From: Prauserella flavalba | GTDB taxonomy: Bacteria; Actinomycetota; Actinomycetes; Mycobacteriales; Pseudonocardiaceae | Direction: 5' to 3' | DNA: 64,000 bases | NCBI RefSeq assembly: GCF_003202235.1 | Contig: NZ_MASU01000012.1 | Coordinates: 275,320 to 339,319 of the forward strand | Notes under the pieces: model-generated | Database searches by the model: none | The model's input: the letters and a program-made list of their open reading frames with translations, nothing else | What the model was told of the DNA's origin: nothing | In this document: positions 52,284-61,510 of the stretch, piece after piece | Numbering within the stretch: position 1 is the first letter of the stretch | How the letters are laid out: each line of letters starts with the position of its first letter | Made by a program: the position numbers and the translations under genes

Positions 52284-54382
52284 TTCCCTTCACCTCCTGG
52301 GGCGGGTTTCGGTGCGCGGAACACCGGCGGCGGAACCGATTGGGTACGCCGGTAGGCGTCCCCGATGCGCGGCTTGGGCTGGGCTTGCCGGAACACCGGC
52401 GCGGCAGGAGCGGACGCCGACCTGGGTGGCGACGACGGCTCCGGCGCGGGTGGCGTGGCGGGCCGGAACTGCAACTGCGGGGGCACCGACGCGGTGCGGA
52501 TCGGGCGGGCCGGCGGTGGGGTGGCGCCGCGTCGACGTGGCCCTCCAGCGGCTTGGAACTGCGGCGCCGATCCGGGCCGAGGTCCCCGCCGCGGCGGTGA
52601 GATCGGCGTGGCGGGCGTGGGTGCGGAACTGAACTCAGGAGGCATGGCTGGTCCCTGGTTCGCCGGGGTGACGGCGGGGTCGTGAGTGGTGTCTTGAGGT
52701 GAGGGCTGCAGGAACTGCGGCGCCTGCGACGGCAGCCGCGACCGGCGGGCCGCGCGGGCGCGCTCGGCGTCATGGGCCGCCTTGAGCCGCTTGTTGACCA
52801 TCTCCGGGGTGGGCGCGAGGCGTGGCTGCGCGGGCCACGGCGGGTCCGCCGACCCACCGCCACCGCGGCCCCCACCGCCGCCACCGCCCCCGCCGCTCTT
52901 CGCACCGACGGCGCCGCCGACCTTGCCGAGCGCGCCGGTCTTCCCGGCGACCATGCCGAAGGTCTTCGCCGCGATGTAGGCGCGGGCCAGACCGCCGAGG
53001 AACGAGCGGCCGTTGCTGACCTTGACCGCCTTCAACAGCCAGAACGGGATCTTGAACAGGATGAAGAACAGGGCGATCGCGGCGACCAGCGTGCCGAGCG
53101 CGGACAGCGTCGAGCCGAACAGATTCACGCCGCCGGACAGGAACGTACGTACCGCGGTGATCAGCACCAGGGCCTGAGCGACCTGGATCGCCAGCGTCGC
53201 GGTGATCGCCTTCCACCACCAGCGAGCCAGCGGGTCGGTGTGTGGCAGCGCGTGGAACATCAGGAACAGGGGGCCAGAGATGATCAAGACGAGGGTGATG
53301 ACGATCCGGACCACGTAGACGACCAGCAGGCCCAGGCCGACCACGACGAGCACCAGGCCGACCAGGATGATGAACAGTCCGCCGGTCTGGATGCCGGCGA
53401 CGGCGTCCTTGAGGGTGTTGCCCAGTGAGGGCGCGTTGACTCCGTCGCCGAGGATGCCCAGGGTCAGGCCGTTGGCCAGTCGGATGAGCTTGTCGGTGAA
53501 GAACAGCGACAGCGCCGAGGCGATGAACGCGATCGGGATCCTCGGCCCGATCTCCTTGATCGAGTAGCGCGCCTGGACGCTCTCGTGGCCCATCACGAGG
53601 ATGCCGCCGAGGAGGATGAGCAGGCCGTAGGCGGCGACCACGAGCTCCCAGGAGTTGTTCCACAACTCGCCGATGCCGGGCAGGTCGCTGATCGTCGGCG
53701 TGGACAGCGCGGTGTGCCCGATCAGCTCCAGGATCGGCGAGAGCGCGGCGTCGACGATGCTGCGGAACGCGCCGTTGATGGCCTCGGTGATGCAGGCCCC
53801 GATGTCCGTGATCCCACAGTCCGAGTCGCCCTCGCCGCTGCCCGTGCCCGGCTGCTGCGGACCAGTGCTCGGTGGTGGCGTGGTCGGCTGCGGGATGCAG
53901 TCCTCACCCGTGCACGGCTGGCTCGGCGTCGTGGTCGGCGTGGACGAGGTGCAGCCGACCTGGCCGGGGAAGCTGCATGTCGTCGGCGCGGGCACCCCGG
54001 TCGGGAGTGGCAGCGGCGCGGTGGGCAGCGGCTTGGTAGTGGTCGGCGCGGGCAGTTGGCAGACCGGCAGCGGCGAACCCGGCGTGCACGGATCCACCGT
54101 CGGGATCGGCAACGGTGGTTGCGGCGGGGGCTGCTGCGGCGCAGTGGGCGAGGCCCACGCGCTGACCGCGAGGACGCCGACCAGGAGCACGACGATGCTC
54201 AGCGCCAGCATCCAGCCCGCGCGCCAGCGCCGCGGCCGACCAGCCGGCGGCCGGTCGGCGCTGGCGTCGGAGACCGGGGAGAGCATCGCTCGGTCCCCGT
54301 CGATTCGTCCGGCGGCAGCGGTCGCGACCGGGCCGCCGGACCGGCGGTACGGGCGAACCGTGGGCGGGGTGCTGACGGCCAT
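52280..54382 (-). CDS. TrbL/VirB6-like conjugation membrane protein
   Basis: A 700-residue protein. An N-terminal signal-anchor (residues 55-75) is followed by a Pro/Thr/Gln-rich stretch, then six or so hydrophobic helices between about residues 225 and 450 (for example LFIILVGLVLVVVGLGLLVVYVV split over two turns). The end is a Gly-rich patch and a long Pro/Arg-rich cytoplasmic tail. This layout fits VirB6/TrbL channel proteins. It starts 3 nt after the pilin-like gene. Confidence 0.85.
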   Translation of the reverse strand: MAVSTPPTVRPYRRSGGPVATAAAGRIDGDRAMLSPVSDASADRPPAGRPRRWRAGWMLALSIVVLLVGVLAVSAWASPTAPQQPPPQPPLPIPTVDPCTPGSPLPVCQLPAPTTTKPLPTAPLPLPTGVPAPTTCSFPGQVGCTSSTPTTTPSQPCTGEDCIPQPTTPPPSTGPQQPGTGSGEGDSDCGITDIGACITEAINGAFRSIVDAALSPILELIGHTALSTPTISDLPGIGELWNNSWELVVAAYGLLILLGGILVMGHESVQARYSIKEIGPRIPIAFIASALSLFFTDKLIRLANGLTLGILGDGVNAPSLGNTLKDAVAGIQTGGLFIILVGLVLVVVGLGLLVVYVVRIVITLVLIISGPLFLMFHALPHTDPLARWWWKAITATLAIQVAQALVLITAVRTFLSGGVNLFGSTLSALGTLVAAIALFFILFKIPFWLLKAVKVSNGRSFLGGLARAYIAAKTFGMVAGKTGALGKVGGAVGAKSGGGGGGGGGRGGGGSADPPWPAQPRLAPTPEMVNKRLKAAHDAERARAARRSRLPSQAPQFLQPSPQDTTHDPAVTPANQGPAMPPEFSSAPTPATPISPPRRGPRPGSAPQFQAAGGPRRRGATPPPARPIRTASVPPQLQFRPATPPAPEPSSPPRSASAPAAPVFRQAQPKPRIGDAYRRTQSVPPPVFRAPKPAPGGEGK

Positions 54383-54385
54383 CGG

Positions 54386-54895
54386 TCAGGCCCCCACGAT
54401 CCCTTTGAGGATCTCCACGACCAGCGGCGCGAGCGCCGCAAGGCCGTAGCCCCACCCGGCGGACTTGAACGCGGTCTTGGCCTTCTCGACCTCGCCGGGG
54501 TCGCCGCCGCCCATCACGTAGCGGACGCCGCCGATGGACAGGAACACCGTGGCCAGACCGGCCAAGATGCCCATGATCCAGTTGCGGACGTTGTTCAGGA
54601 CCGTGGTCACCGAGTCCGCGAGGGCGACGACCATCGTGTCGGCGTGCGCCGCCGACGCCGACGCCAACAGCGCGAGGATCGCCAGCTCGACGATCAGCAC
54701 CACGTGCGACCAGCGGCGGGGGCGGACCGGGGTCCAGTCCTCCGGCGTAATGATCGGAGCACTGGTCGACTCGCTGCCGGTGACATGGTCCGGCGTGCTC
54801 GACGCTGGGGCCTCGGCTGGCGGCTGCGGATTGCCGTCGAGGCGGGCGCTGCGCGGTCCGCTCGCGGCGGGGAAGAATCGATCGATCAGGCGCAT
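54386..54895 (-). CDS. VirB2/TrbC-like pilin candidate
   Basis: A 169-residue protein. After about 60 polar residues comes a signal-like helix (VVLIVELAILALLASASAAHA) with a possible cleavage after AHA, then a helix near residues 105-125, a GGGDPGEVEKAKTAFKSA loop and a final hydrophobic helix. The loop with EKAK and Gly on both sides is the hallmark of VirB2/TrbC-type pilins. It overlaps the upstream gene by 10 nt. Mature size would be about 85 residues. Confidence 0.8.
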   Translation of the reverse strand: MRLIDRFFPAASGPRSARLDGNPQPPAEAPASSTPDHVTGSESTSAPIITPEDWTPVRPRRWSHVVLIVELAILALLASASAAHADTMVVALADSVTTVLNNVRNWIMGILAGLATVFLSIGGVRYVMGGGDPGEVEKAKTAFKSAGWGYGLAALAPLVVEILKGIVGA

Positions 54896-55863
54896 TGGGG
54901 CACCTCCGAAGGTCGGGCTGAGCGCGGGTGTGTCCCGCAGCCCTGAACTCCGGATTTCGCGTCCGTTTTGGACACGCGACCCTGAACTTTCTGCCCCGAT
55001 TCCGCGTCAGCGACGGACACGGACAGTGACGACAGCGGCAAGTCGCGGACCGGCGAGACCGGGCGCGCGAGGGCCAACGCGGTGGCTACCTGGTCGGTCA
55101 GCGGGTCGGTCGGATCGGTCTCGGCGGCACCGTCGCGCAGGTACGCGGCGAGCCGGAGCTCGGCGCGTTTGCGCGTCTTGTAGACCGCCCACTCGCCGGT
55201 CTGGTGCGCCGCAGCCCAGTCCGCGACGGACACCTCTTCCAACCGGGTCGCCCCGATGAGTGCGGCCTCGGTCTGGGTCAGGACTCCGTCCGCGACCGCG
55301 CGAGCGAGGACTAGATCCGGGTGTCCCCACGGCGTGTGTGGCGGGGTGGATCGGAAGCCCGGCGCGACTGGAGTCGGACCCGCCAGCGCCTCGGCGAGCG
55401 CGTCGTAGCCGGACCGGTAGGCGGCCCACCGCAGTCGCAGCATGATCCGCGGCGGACGCAGATCGATGGTCGACAACGCGGTCAGGAAGCCGCGCAACAC
55501 CTCGGCGTGAACATCGGCCGGATCGCCGGCGAACCGATCGGACAGGGTGGCCGCGACCGAGGTCAGCGCGGGCAGTGCGACCCCGACCGCGGCGACCGTC
55601 CAGGTCGCTCCTTCAGTACGGGAGCGCAGCACCAGATGCGCCCACACCGCGTCCCGCGTCGCCTGCGGGCACCGGCGCGCCAGCAGCCGGTCGCGGACCT
55701 CGTCCAGCGGGATGTGCCGGTCGGGCAGGCCGGGGAAGAGCCGGCCGTTCAGCGACACCGGGTGCGGCCCGGTCACCAGCCAGGTAAACGTGTCCCGCGC
55801 GATATCCAACGAGTTCGGGACAGCCTCGTCGCCACGGCGACGAAAAACGGATTGTGCTGCCAT
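54886..55863 (-). CDS. hypothetical protein, first gene of the transfer operon
   Basis: A 325-residue soluble protein I cannot assign. It is mostly helical, with a conserved-looking N-terminal region (ARDTFTWLVTGPHPVSLNG, LFPGLPDRHIPLDEVRDRL) and a variable C-terminal tail. It has no membrane helix, no cysteines before the tail and no obvious helix-turn-helix. As the leader of the transfer operon, next to the CTAG-rich spacer, it may be a regulator or DNA-processing factor; this is inferred from position only. Confidence 0.7.
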   Translation of the reverse strand: MAAQSVFRRRGDEAVPNSLDIARDTFTWLVTGPHPVSLNGRLFPGLPDRHIPLDEVRDRLLARRCPQATRDAVWAHLVLRSRTEGATWTVAAVGVALPALTSVAATLSDRFAGDPADVHAEVLRGFLTALSTIDLRPPRIMLRLRWAAYRSGYDALAEALAGPTPVAPGFRSTPPHTPWGHPDLVLARAVADGVLTQTEAALIGATRLEEVSVADWAAAHQTGEWAVYKTRKRAELRLAAYLRDGAAETDPTDPLTDQVATALALARPVSPVRDLPLSSLSVSVADAESGQKVQGRVSKTDAKSGVQGCGTHPRSARPSEVPQCA

Positions 55864-56402
55864 GTCGTGACTCCCACGGCGTCGATGCGAACAACAACGC
55901 CGTCAGGAAGCCACGACCGATACCACGGAAATACCACGCCATTACTAGGCGCCAACTAGCAAACCGTTCCGGGGCTACTAGCGAACTACTATTTCGCCTC
56001 GCGAACGCGTCGATCCAAGATCAAAAATGGGCTTGGTCAACTACGATCGTTGATCAACTCTAGTAGCCGTTGAGCTGGGGTTATAGTCGCTCGCTAGTAC
56101 GGCGCTAGTAGTCACGAAGGGCTCCGATGCGGACCAGCGGCGAGATCCACATCGCACCGCCGGAAAGATCTTGAAAAATCTGGCCGCGACTGGTCCAGGA
56201 AGCGGTTCGCGGCGGCGCGGGATGACCGGACAAGCGGTTCCTCAGTCACGGCTTTGGCAGAACTGTCCGAATCGCGTCGAGTCGCGCTTAGCCCGAGTGG
56301 GCGGTGCAAAGAAATTTGGCGGGACGTGTCCAAAACGGGGTCGAAATACGGAGTTAAGGGGCGTCAGAACGCACGGCACCCATCCGTCGGAGGAGACCCG
56401 CG
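55864..56402. promoter_or_regulatory. CTAG-rich divergent spacer, candidate oriT or control region
   Basis: This 539-bp gap separates the transfer operon from the methyltransferase-like operon. CTAG, rare in such GC-rich DNA, occurs six times between 55945 and 56108 (55945, 55956, 55978, 56060, 56094, 56105). An inverted repeat pairs CTACTAGCG (55975-55983) with CGCTAGTAG (56103-56111). The stretch 55940-56110 is also AT-richer than its surroundings. It probably holds both divergent promoters and binding sites for a regulator; an origin of transfer is possible. No coding frame here is convincing. Confidence 0.55.
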
Positions 56403-57395
56403 ATGACCCCGACACACGGCCACGACTCACCGGGAGACGGCTCCCAGGAGCACAGCCCGACCGACCCCCCGACCGTCCCGATCCCGCTACCGCACAGGCG
56501 GCGAACACCGCGCCTGCGCACCCTGCGCCTCAACCTGCGCCACCGGCGTCCCGCTCGGCCGAGCACCGTCTGGCCGTGCGCGCAAGACGACCTCCGCGAG
56601 GGCACCGGACTGCTCGCCAACTGGCTGCTGACCGCGGTCATCAAGCTCGTCACCACCTACACCCAGCCCGGCCAGCGGGTGCTCCTGCTCGACCCCGCGC
56701 CCTACCTCGCCCCACCCTCGTCGTGGTCGCCAACCGGGGGCCGCAACCAGTCCCGGCCCGGCCCGTACGCCGGACTACACGAAGCGGGCTGGACGGTGGT
56801 CCGACTCGGCCGCGGCGTCCAAACCCAGACCGCAGTCGCGCACCCCGACCCGGTAGACGAACACTCCGCTGACGCGTCGGTCGAGTCCGAGTCCGGACCC
56901 CGACCGCGCACCGACAGTCCGACCACCGACCAGCCCGCCGGGCCGTCGACACACCGCCGTCCCGGACCGGACTCGACCGCGACCGGCGCGGGTCCGGACC
57001 GCTACGACCTCGTCATCACCGCGGCCGACCCGCGCACCCTCGACTGGTTCCGTCCGGCCGACTGGGCCGGTCTGCTCACCCCGACCGGCACCCTCGCCGT
57101 CATCACTCACAGTGACCGGTCCCGTGATCGGCTCACCGACCCCGCCGGCTCGTTGGTGCGCGCCGCGCAGCACGCCGGACTGCACTACCTCGATCGCATC
57201 GCCCTGCTGCGCGTCCCCGTCCGCGACGGCGCCCTCGCGGTCGCGACCCCGGCCCCGCACCCCCGACCGCAGGGGCCAGCGCGCCCGCTCGCGACGCCCG
57301 CTCGGCACACCCAGGTGCATGACGACCTCTTGGTGTTCACCCGCCAGCCGGCCCTGACCGACGCCGCCGACGGGGAGGAGACCTCCGATGACTGA
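56403..57395 (+). CDS. methyltransferase-like protein, degenerate, first of pair
   Basis: A 330-residue protein with a Rossmann-type SAM-methyltransferase pattern: GQRVLLLDPAPYLAPP in the motif I position and YDLVITAADPRTLDWF in the motif IV position. Neither carries the usual GxGxG or (N/D)PP(Y/F) signature. The N-terminal 50 residues are Pro/Arg-rich and there is a Thr/Pro/Asp-rich insert near 140-200. It overlaps its paralogue at 57388 by 8 nt. A regulatory or DNA-binding role is as plausible as catalysis. Confidence 0.65.
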   Translation: MTPTHGHDSPGDGSQEHSPTDPPTVPIPLPHRRRTPRLRTLRLNLRHRRPARPSTVWPCAQDDLREGTGLLANWLLTAVIKLVTTYTQPGQRVLLLDPAPYLAPPSSWSPTGGRNQSRPGPYAGLHEAGWTVVRLGRGVQTQTAVAHPDPVDEHSADASVESESGPRPRTDSPTTDQPAGPSTHRRPGPDSTATGAGPDRYDLVITAADPRTLDWFRPADWAGLLTPTGTLAVITHSDRSRDRLTDPAGSLVRAAQHAGLHYLDRIALLRVPVRDGALAVATPAPHPRPQGPARPLATPARHTQVHDDLLVFTRQPALTDAADGEETSDD

Positions 57396-58329
57396 CCGCC
57401 CCACGTCGCCTTGGCCGCTCCCCCTGCCGCCGGGGGAGGAGCCGCCGATGCCGCCGCTGTCGGTCTGGCCCACCGGCCAGCGCGACCCGCTCGCGCAGCT
57501 GCGCGACGCCGGCTGTGTGTCCGGCACCGAGACCGACATCGACCGGATTCCGCCCGCCGTCGCCGCCCACGCGATCGCCACCTACACCCGTCCCGGCGAC
57601 CTCGTTCTCGACCCGGACTGCGGCGCCGGCACCGTCCTCGTTGAGGCACTGCGCGCCGGCCGTCACGCGCTCGGACTCACCTCCCGCACCCGGTGGTGGA
57701 CGCTCGCTCGCGCCAACGTCACCGCCGCTAAGACCGCGGGCGCGTGGCGCGACGGCTCGGTCCTCGACGCCCGACCGAAGGTGCTCGCGACCGTCCGGGC
57801 CGCCGGGTTGATCGGGCGAGTCGGACTCGTCCTGACCACCCTGCGCACCGCGCCGGACCGCGCGAACGGTCCGGACCGCGACCCGGTCGAGTCCGCCCTC
57901 GCCGACCTCGCCACGACACTGCTCTACTGCGAGCCGCTGCTGCGCTCCGGCGGACACGTCGCCATCGTGACGCGACCCCTGCGGAACCCGGACGGCGCGC
58001 TGGTCGACCTGACCACCCCGCTCATCGCCGCCGCGACCTCGGCCGGGCTGTCCCCGGTCGAGCGGTGCATCGCACTAACCGCCGGACTGCGCGGCAACCG
58101 ACTGGTCACCCGCGCCTCACTGGCCGAGCGCCGCGCCGCCGCCCGAACCCGCGCCGCCGGTACGCTGGCCGCGCTCACCGCGCACCACGAGGTGCTCGTC
58201 TTCCAACTCGCCCACGACGCCGAACTCGCCGCCGCCGCGGCAGCCGGCACCCCGTGGCCGACCGAGGACGAGGTCATCCGGCCCGCCGTCAACGGCGCCG
58301 AGTACCCCGGCTGGAGGCGAGCGGCATGA
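57388..58329 (+). CDS. DNA-methyltransferase-like protein, second of pair
   Basis: A 313-residue protein with a clearer methyltransferase core: GDLVLDPDCGAGTVLVEAL matches motif I of adenine/cytosine-N4 DNA methylases. The motif IV position reads LVLTTLRT rather than DPPY, so the catalytic loop looks lost. The second half (HVAIVTRPLRNPDGALVDL) fits the remaining fold. It is coupled to the first paralogue and to the recombinase-domain gene (ATGA at 58326). Confidence 0.7.
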   Translation: MTDRPTSPWPLPLPPGEEPPMPPLSVWPTGQRDPLAQLRDAGCVSGTETDIDRIPPAVAAHAIATYTRPGDLVLDPDCGAGTVLVEALRAGRHALGLTSRTRWWTLARANVTAAKTAGAWRDGSVLDARPKVLATVRAAGLIGRVGLVLTTLRTAPDRANGPDRDPVESALADLATTLLYCEPLLRSGGHVAIVTRPLRNPDGALVDLTTPLIAAATSAGLSPVERCIALTAGLRGNRLVTRASLAERRAAARTRAAGTLAALTAHHEVLVFQLAHDAELAAAAAAGTPWPTEDEVIRPAVNGAEYPGWRRAA

Positions 58330-59120
58330 CCACCCGCCTGTACTGCCGCGAGTGCGGCTGGCACCCCGAGTTCCGCCGCAAGCGCACCGCGCTTCGCGCC
58401 GCCGCATACCACCATTGCACCGGCACACCGGTGGCCGAGACCCGTCCACCATGGTGGGCCCACCTGTGGACAAACCTGTGGACAAGTCAGTCGGGTGCAA
58501 CCGCCGTCGACCCCGAAGCACGAGCGGATGACCAGTCCGATGACGACGTATTGGTCGATGCCCGCGGCAACCGAATCCAGTGGGCCCCACTCGCCGCGCA
58601 CCACGCCGAGACCACCCGCCGCGCCCGTCAGGCGATGGTCGAACTCGTCCGCGCCGGCTACCAAATCGGGCCGCCGCCCTACGGCTACCGAGCCCTGCGC
58701 ATCCGGGTCACCGACCCCAGCGGACACAGCAAACTACGCGCGGTCCTCGTCCCGGACTGGCAGACCGCCGCCGTCGTCAAACAGATCTTCACCTGGCGCG
58801 CCGACCACGGCATGACGTTCGCCGTCATCGCCGCACGACTCAACAGCGACCCCCACCAGTACCCCGCCCCTGTGCCCAACGGGCGCTGGACCGCCAAGGG
58901 GGTCCGGCGGGTTGTCACCAACGTCAAGTACACCGGGCGCCAGGTCTGGGCTCGCACCGTCGCCGGCCGCCCGGCGCCCATCGAGCAATGGGTCACCTCG
59001 GCGCCGAAGGTGCACGAGCCACTCGTCGACGAGCGCACCTTCCACCGCGCCCAGCCCGGCGCTGCTGAAGGTCCGTCCGGCGCGGCGGACTCGGCCGACT
59101 CCCCGCCGAGCGCGGCATGA
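58326..59120 (+). CDS. serine-recombinase C-terminal domain protein without catalytic domain
   Basis: A 264-residue protein. Residues about 110-230 form the 'Recombinase' domain found after the catalytic domain in large serine recombinases (GYQIGPPPYGYRALRI, FAVIAARLNSD, WTAKGVRRVVTNVKYTGR). There is no resolvase catalytic domain; instead the N-terminus carries a putative zinc knuckle, Cys7-x2-Cys10 and a distal His-His-Cys. It is coupled to the methyltransferase-like gene by ATGA. It should bind DNA but cannot cut it alone. Confidence 0.8.
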   Translation: MTTRLYCRECGWHPEFRRKRTALRAAAYHHCTGTPVAETRPPWWAHLWTNLWTSQSGATAVDPEARADDQSDDDVLVDARGNRIQWAPLAAHHAETTRRARQAMVELVRAGYQIGPPPYGYRALRIRVTDPSGHSKLRAVLVPDWQTAAVVKQIFTWRADHGMTFAVIAARLNSDPHQYPAPVPNGRWTAKGVRRVVTNVKYTGRQVWARTVAGRPAPIEQWVTSAPKVHEPLVDERTFHRAQPGAAEGPSGAADSADSPPSAA

Positions 59121-59149
59121 CCTCCCGTCGGTGGACCCTCGCCGTCGCC

Positions 59150-60093
59150 TTACGCCGACTCAGCGTTCTCATCTATCTGCACGCGAACCCAGTCGGTGGT
59201 CACCGACCAAAACAGTGCCTTGTCCCACCGCCCGAGGATGCCCGCCCACACACCGGTGATCCCGTACTTCTCCACGTCCGGGGCACGGCTGGGCAACTCG
59301 TCCATCCGCAACGCGCGCAGCGCACTCCACCGACTCTGCCGGGCCCAGAAGAAGACCTGCCGATCAGCCTTGCCGGGTACTTGGAGCTTTCGCCAGTTGT
59401 CCGGCTTGTCCGCCAGGCATTGCTCGATCGCTTCCGGCAGATCGTTGGGGCCATGGCACACCTGCCCGTGAGCCAGAGACATGAAGATCTCCGGCGGACG
59501 CAGGCCCTTCACGTCGAACGCGGTTGCCGAGACCACCCTCAACCGCGCCAGGCCGTGAAACGGGCACGACGGATCATCACAGAGGCCCTGGACACGAGAA
59601 GACCAACGACTCATCTCCGACTCGCCCCGGCGCTCCATCTCCACGAGTTGGTCTTCGATCCGGTCAGCCAGCCCGCGGAACTCGGTGTTCCGCTCGTCAG
59701 TCCGAAGTTGTTCGGCATGTCGACCATCACCAGCCAGGTCCTGGTCAACCGAGACGAGGGCCTCGATGTCGTTGCGCGGCTGGCACGCCTCAACACGACC
59801 TCCGCGCCTTCATCAGCCAGGCTGGTTACCTCCAGCGCGCCGTCCTTGCCGATGTTGAAGTCGTACCTGGAGCCGCGACCACCACCTTCGTCCCAAGGGG
59901 TTACCGGCACGCCGCGCACCGACTCCACCAGCCGTCGAGCTTCTTCCTCGCCCTCCTTGGACATCGCACGCTTCGTCATGGCCACCATGCTGGCATCCAG
60001 CCAGCCGCGCACGCACACCACTTCCTCATCTTCGGAGTCCCCGGCGGACTGTCTGCGCTTCGCGCTCAGCTGGTATCGGCTGATTCGAACCAC
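59150..60093 (-). pseudogene. hypothetical gene with one apparent frameshift
   Basis: Two frames appear to make up one gene. The 5' part reads YDFNIGKDGALEVTSLADEGAEVV and then becomes Ser/Arg/Thr-rich. The other frame takes over near 59790-59800 as EACQPRNDIEALVSVDQDL and continues smoothly through DQLVEMERRGE into the 3' part, MSRWSSRVQG, ending at 59150. A one-base change near 59795 would restore a protein of about 310 residues. The 3' part has CDDPSCPFHG, perhaps a metal site. I recognise no family; the start is uncertain (60093 or 59988). Confidence 0.5.
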
Positions 60094-60186
60094 GTTGGTT
60101 CGGCAGGACTGTTTGCGGACAGCGTGTCCCCCGCAGGTATTGGGGAGGGCCGCGTGATGGCCGTCGCCGCATTCGCCGCCGCGGGC

Positions 60187-60465
60187 TCACTGCTCGCCGC
60201 GGGACTCCGTGGTGTCCGGTTCGACGAGCGAGACATCGCGTGGCGTGTCGATTCCGAACAGCTCGTTGGGCGTGCACCGCAGCGTCGTGCACAGCGCCTG
60301 CAAGGTCGCCACTTTCACCTGGACCGGCTGCTTCTTGATCAGCACGTCAACCGACTGGAGGGACAGTTCGAACCCGGCGCGTTGGATGAGGAGTTCGCGC
60401 AGCTGGGTCGCCGTCCAGACGTCGCGGGAGGCCATGACTTTCCGCAGCCGCCACTCGATCTGCAC
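60187..60465 (-). CDS. XRE-family helix-turn-helix regulator
   Basis: A 92-residue protein. Residues 5-75 form a Cro/CI-type domain (WRLRKVMASRDVWTATQLRE, then VLIKKQP for the recognition turn, then LQALCTTLRCTPNELF). Similar small regulators often sit near integrase genes in actinobacterial plasmids. The gene downstream on the same strand is the frameshifted hypothetical. The divergent gap to the right (60466-60652) is relatively AT-rich and probably carries promoters. Confidence 0.8.
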   Translation of the reverse strand: MQIEWRLRKVMASRDVWTATQLRELLIQRAGFELSLQSVDVLIKKQPVQVKVATLQALCTTLRCTPNELFGIDTPRDVSLVEPDTTESRGEQ

Positions 60466-61110
60466 CCGCTGCCGTCCCGTCCCCGTCGCTCCGAGGCGCT
60501 TCGCGCCGTCGCCAACCGACGCTCAGTGTCCCCGATGGCGACCGAAGCCGGCCGCCGCACGTTCGGCGTGTTCAGCAGACACACACCCATGCACAGATGA
60601 CACTTGAGATACACAGGCTGCACTAGATCTATTCAGGTGTTACCTTAGTTGAATGGCGCACCTGTCCCCGGTTCAACAGAGAGGAGGTGCTTCGGCACCC
60701 ATCACGTTCATCGCCATGCCGACGCGCCGCCGTTCGCGGTCAGCGCCGGTAGCGATCTTCTGGACTCGCGTCGACCGCCCACCTCGTGCTGACGAGGTGA
60801 CCCAGCACCAGTTCGGCAAGGCACACAGTCCTACCGAACGGCAAGAGTCCAACACGGCCACGAGCGCCGGCCCCACACAGACGCATGCGGGGAGTAGAGG
60901 CCCGTTGGTCGTGACAGCTTTGGCGGTCCCAGCTCATTCAACGCACGTCATGGTGCGTGCCCGCATCGCCGCGAAACCCGCTTCGCGCGGATCGGCGACC
61001 GCAGGTGTCGGCAGCTGGGAGTGCCCGCTGTGTCGACGGTTCCTGTCGCCGACCAGCAGCCCTGTGAACCTCCGCCAGCCGCGGGCTTCACGGGCACGAA
61101 GGGGGCGCTC
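60466..61110. other. gap without a secure gene
   Basis: The first 190 nt, especially 60600-60652, are AT-richer and suit a divergent promoter region. A GAGGAGG ribosome-site-like sequence lies near 60683, but the codons after it either stop early or have no good start. A plus-strand frame stays open from 60653 across this gap, yet its translation is Arg/Ser/Pro-rich and overlaps better genes later. I call nothing here. Confidence 0.4.
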
Positions 61111-61431
61111 ATGTGCGCTCAACCTCGCAACCCCGATCAGGCCGACAACAACTGCGCCGACGTTCCTGCTCCGGCCGACCAGGAGCAGCAGGGAAGCCCC
61201 GTCAACGCGCCGAGCAGGCAACCCCGACGGCGCGTTGGCGCGAGCAGAGCTGTGCGCAACGTGGTGGTGCGCGGTGTCCGCCGCGATCCCCCCGACATGC
61301 GCAAGCTCGCGCGGGTGGTCGCCAGCCTCGCGGCAGACCTGGCGCAGGCCGAAGCCAGCGAGCAAACACTGCCCGCCGAGCCAGGCACCTCAGACGCCAG
61401 CCACCCCGATCACCGCCGCGACGCGGCATGA
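61111..61431 (+). CDS. small hypothetical protein of the mobile element
   Basis: A 106-residue protein with a GAAGGGGG ribosome-site-like sequence 5 nt before the ATG. The first half is polar; the second half has a basic helix (RRRVGASRAVRNVVVRGVRRDPPD) split by the turn PPD, then MRKLARVVASLAADLAQAEA, a regular helix. Wording of the type RDPPDMRKLAR occurs in small proteins of actinobacterial elements. It precedes two recombinase-like genes on the same strand. Confidence 0.55.
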   Translation: MCAQPRNPDQADNNCADVPAPADQEQQGSPVNAPSRQPRRRVGASRAVRNVVVRGVRRDPPDMRKLARVVASLAADLAQAEASEQTLPAEPGTSDASHPDHRRDAA

Positions 61432-61510
61432 CGTCGCGCGTTCGCGTTCGCGCAACGAACCCAGCGGATCGAAGCCACTCGCCAATGACTCGAAAGGAAG
61501 GTTCACCACA

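Noticed and set aside
60075..60110. tRNA-like T-loop (GGTTCGAATC on the minus strand) as a possible attachment site
   Set aside because: The five bases on each side do not pair and no acceptor or anticodon arm could be built around it.
60653..61510. Upstream part of a 454-codon plus-strand frame as a long N-terminus for the recombinase-like protein
   Set aside because: Composition is Arg/Ser/Pro-rich, it overlaps the better gene at 61111-61431, and a good ribosome site precedes the ATG at 61511.
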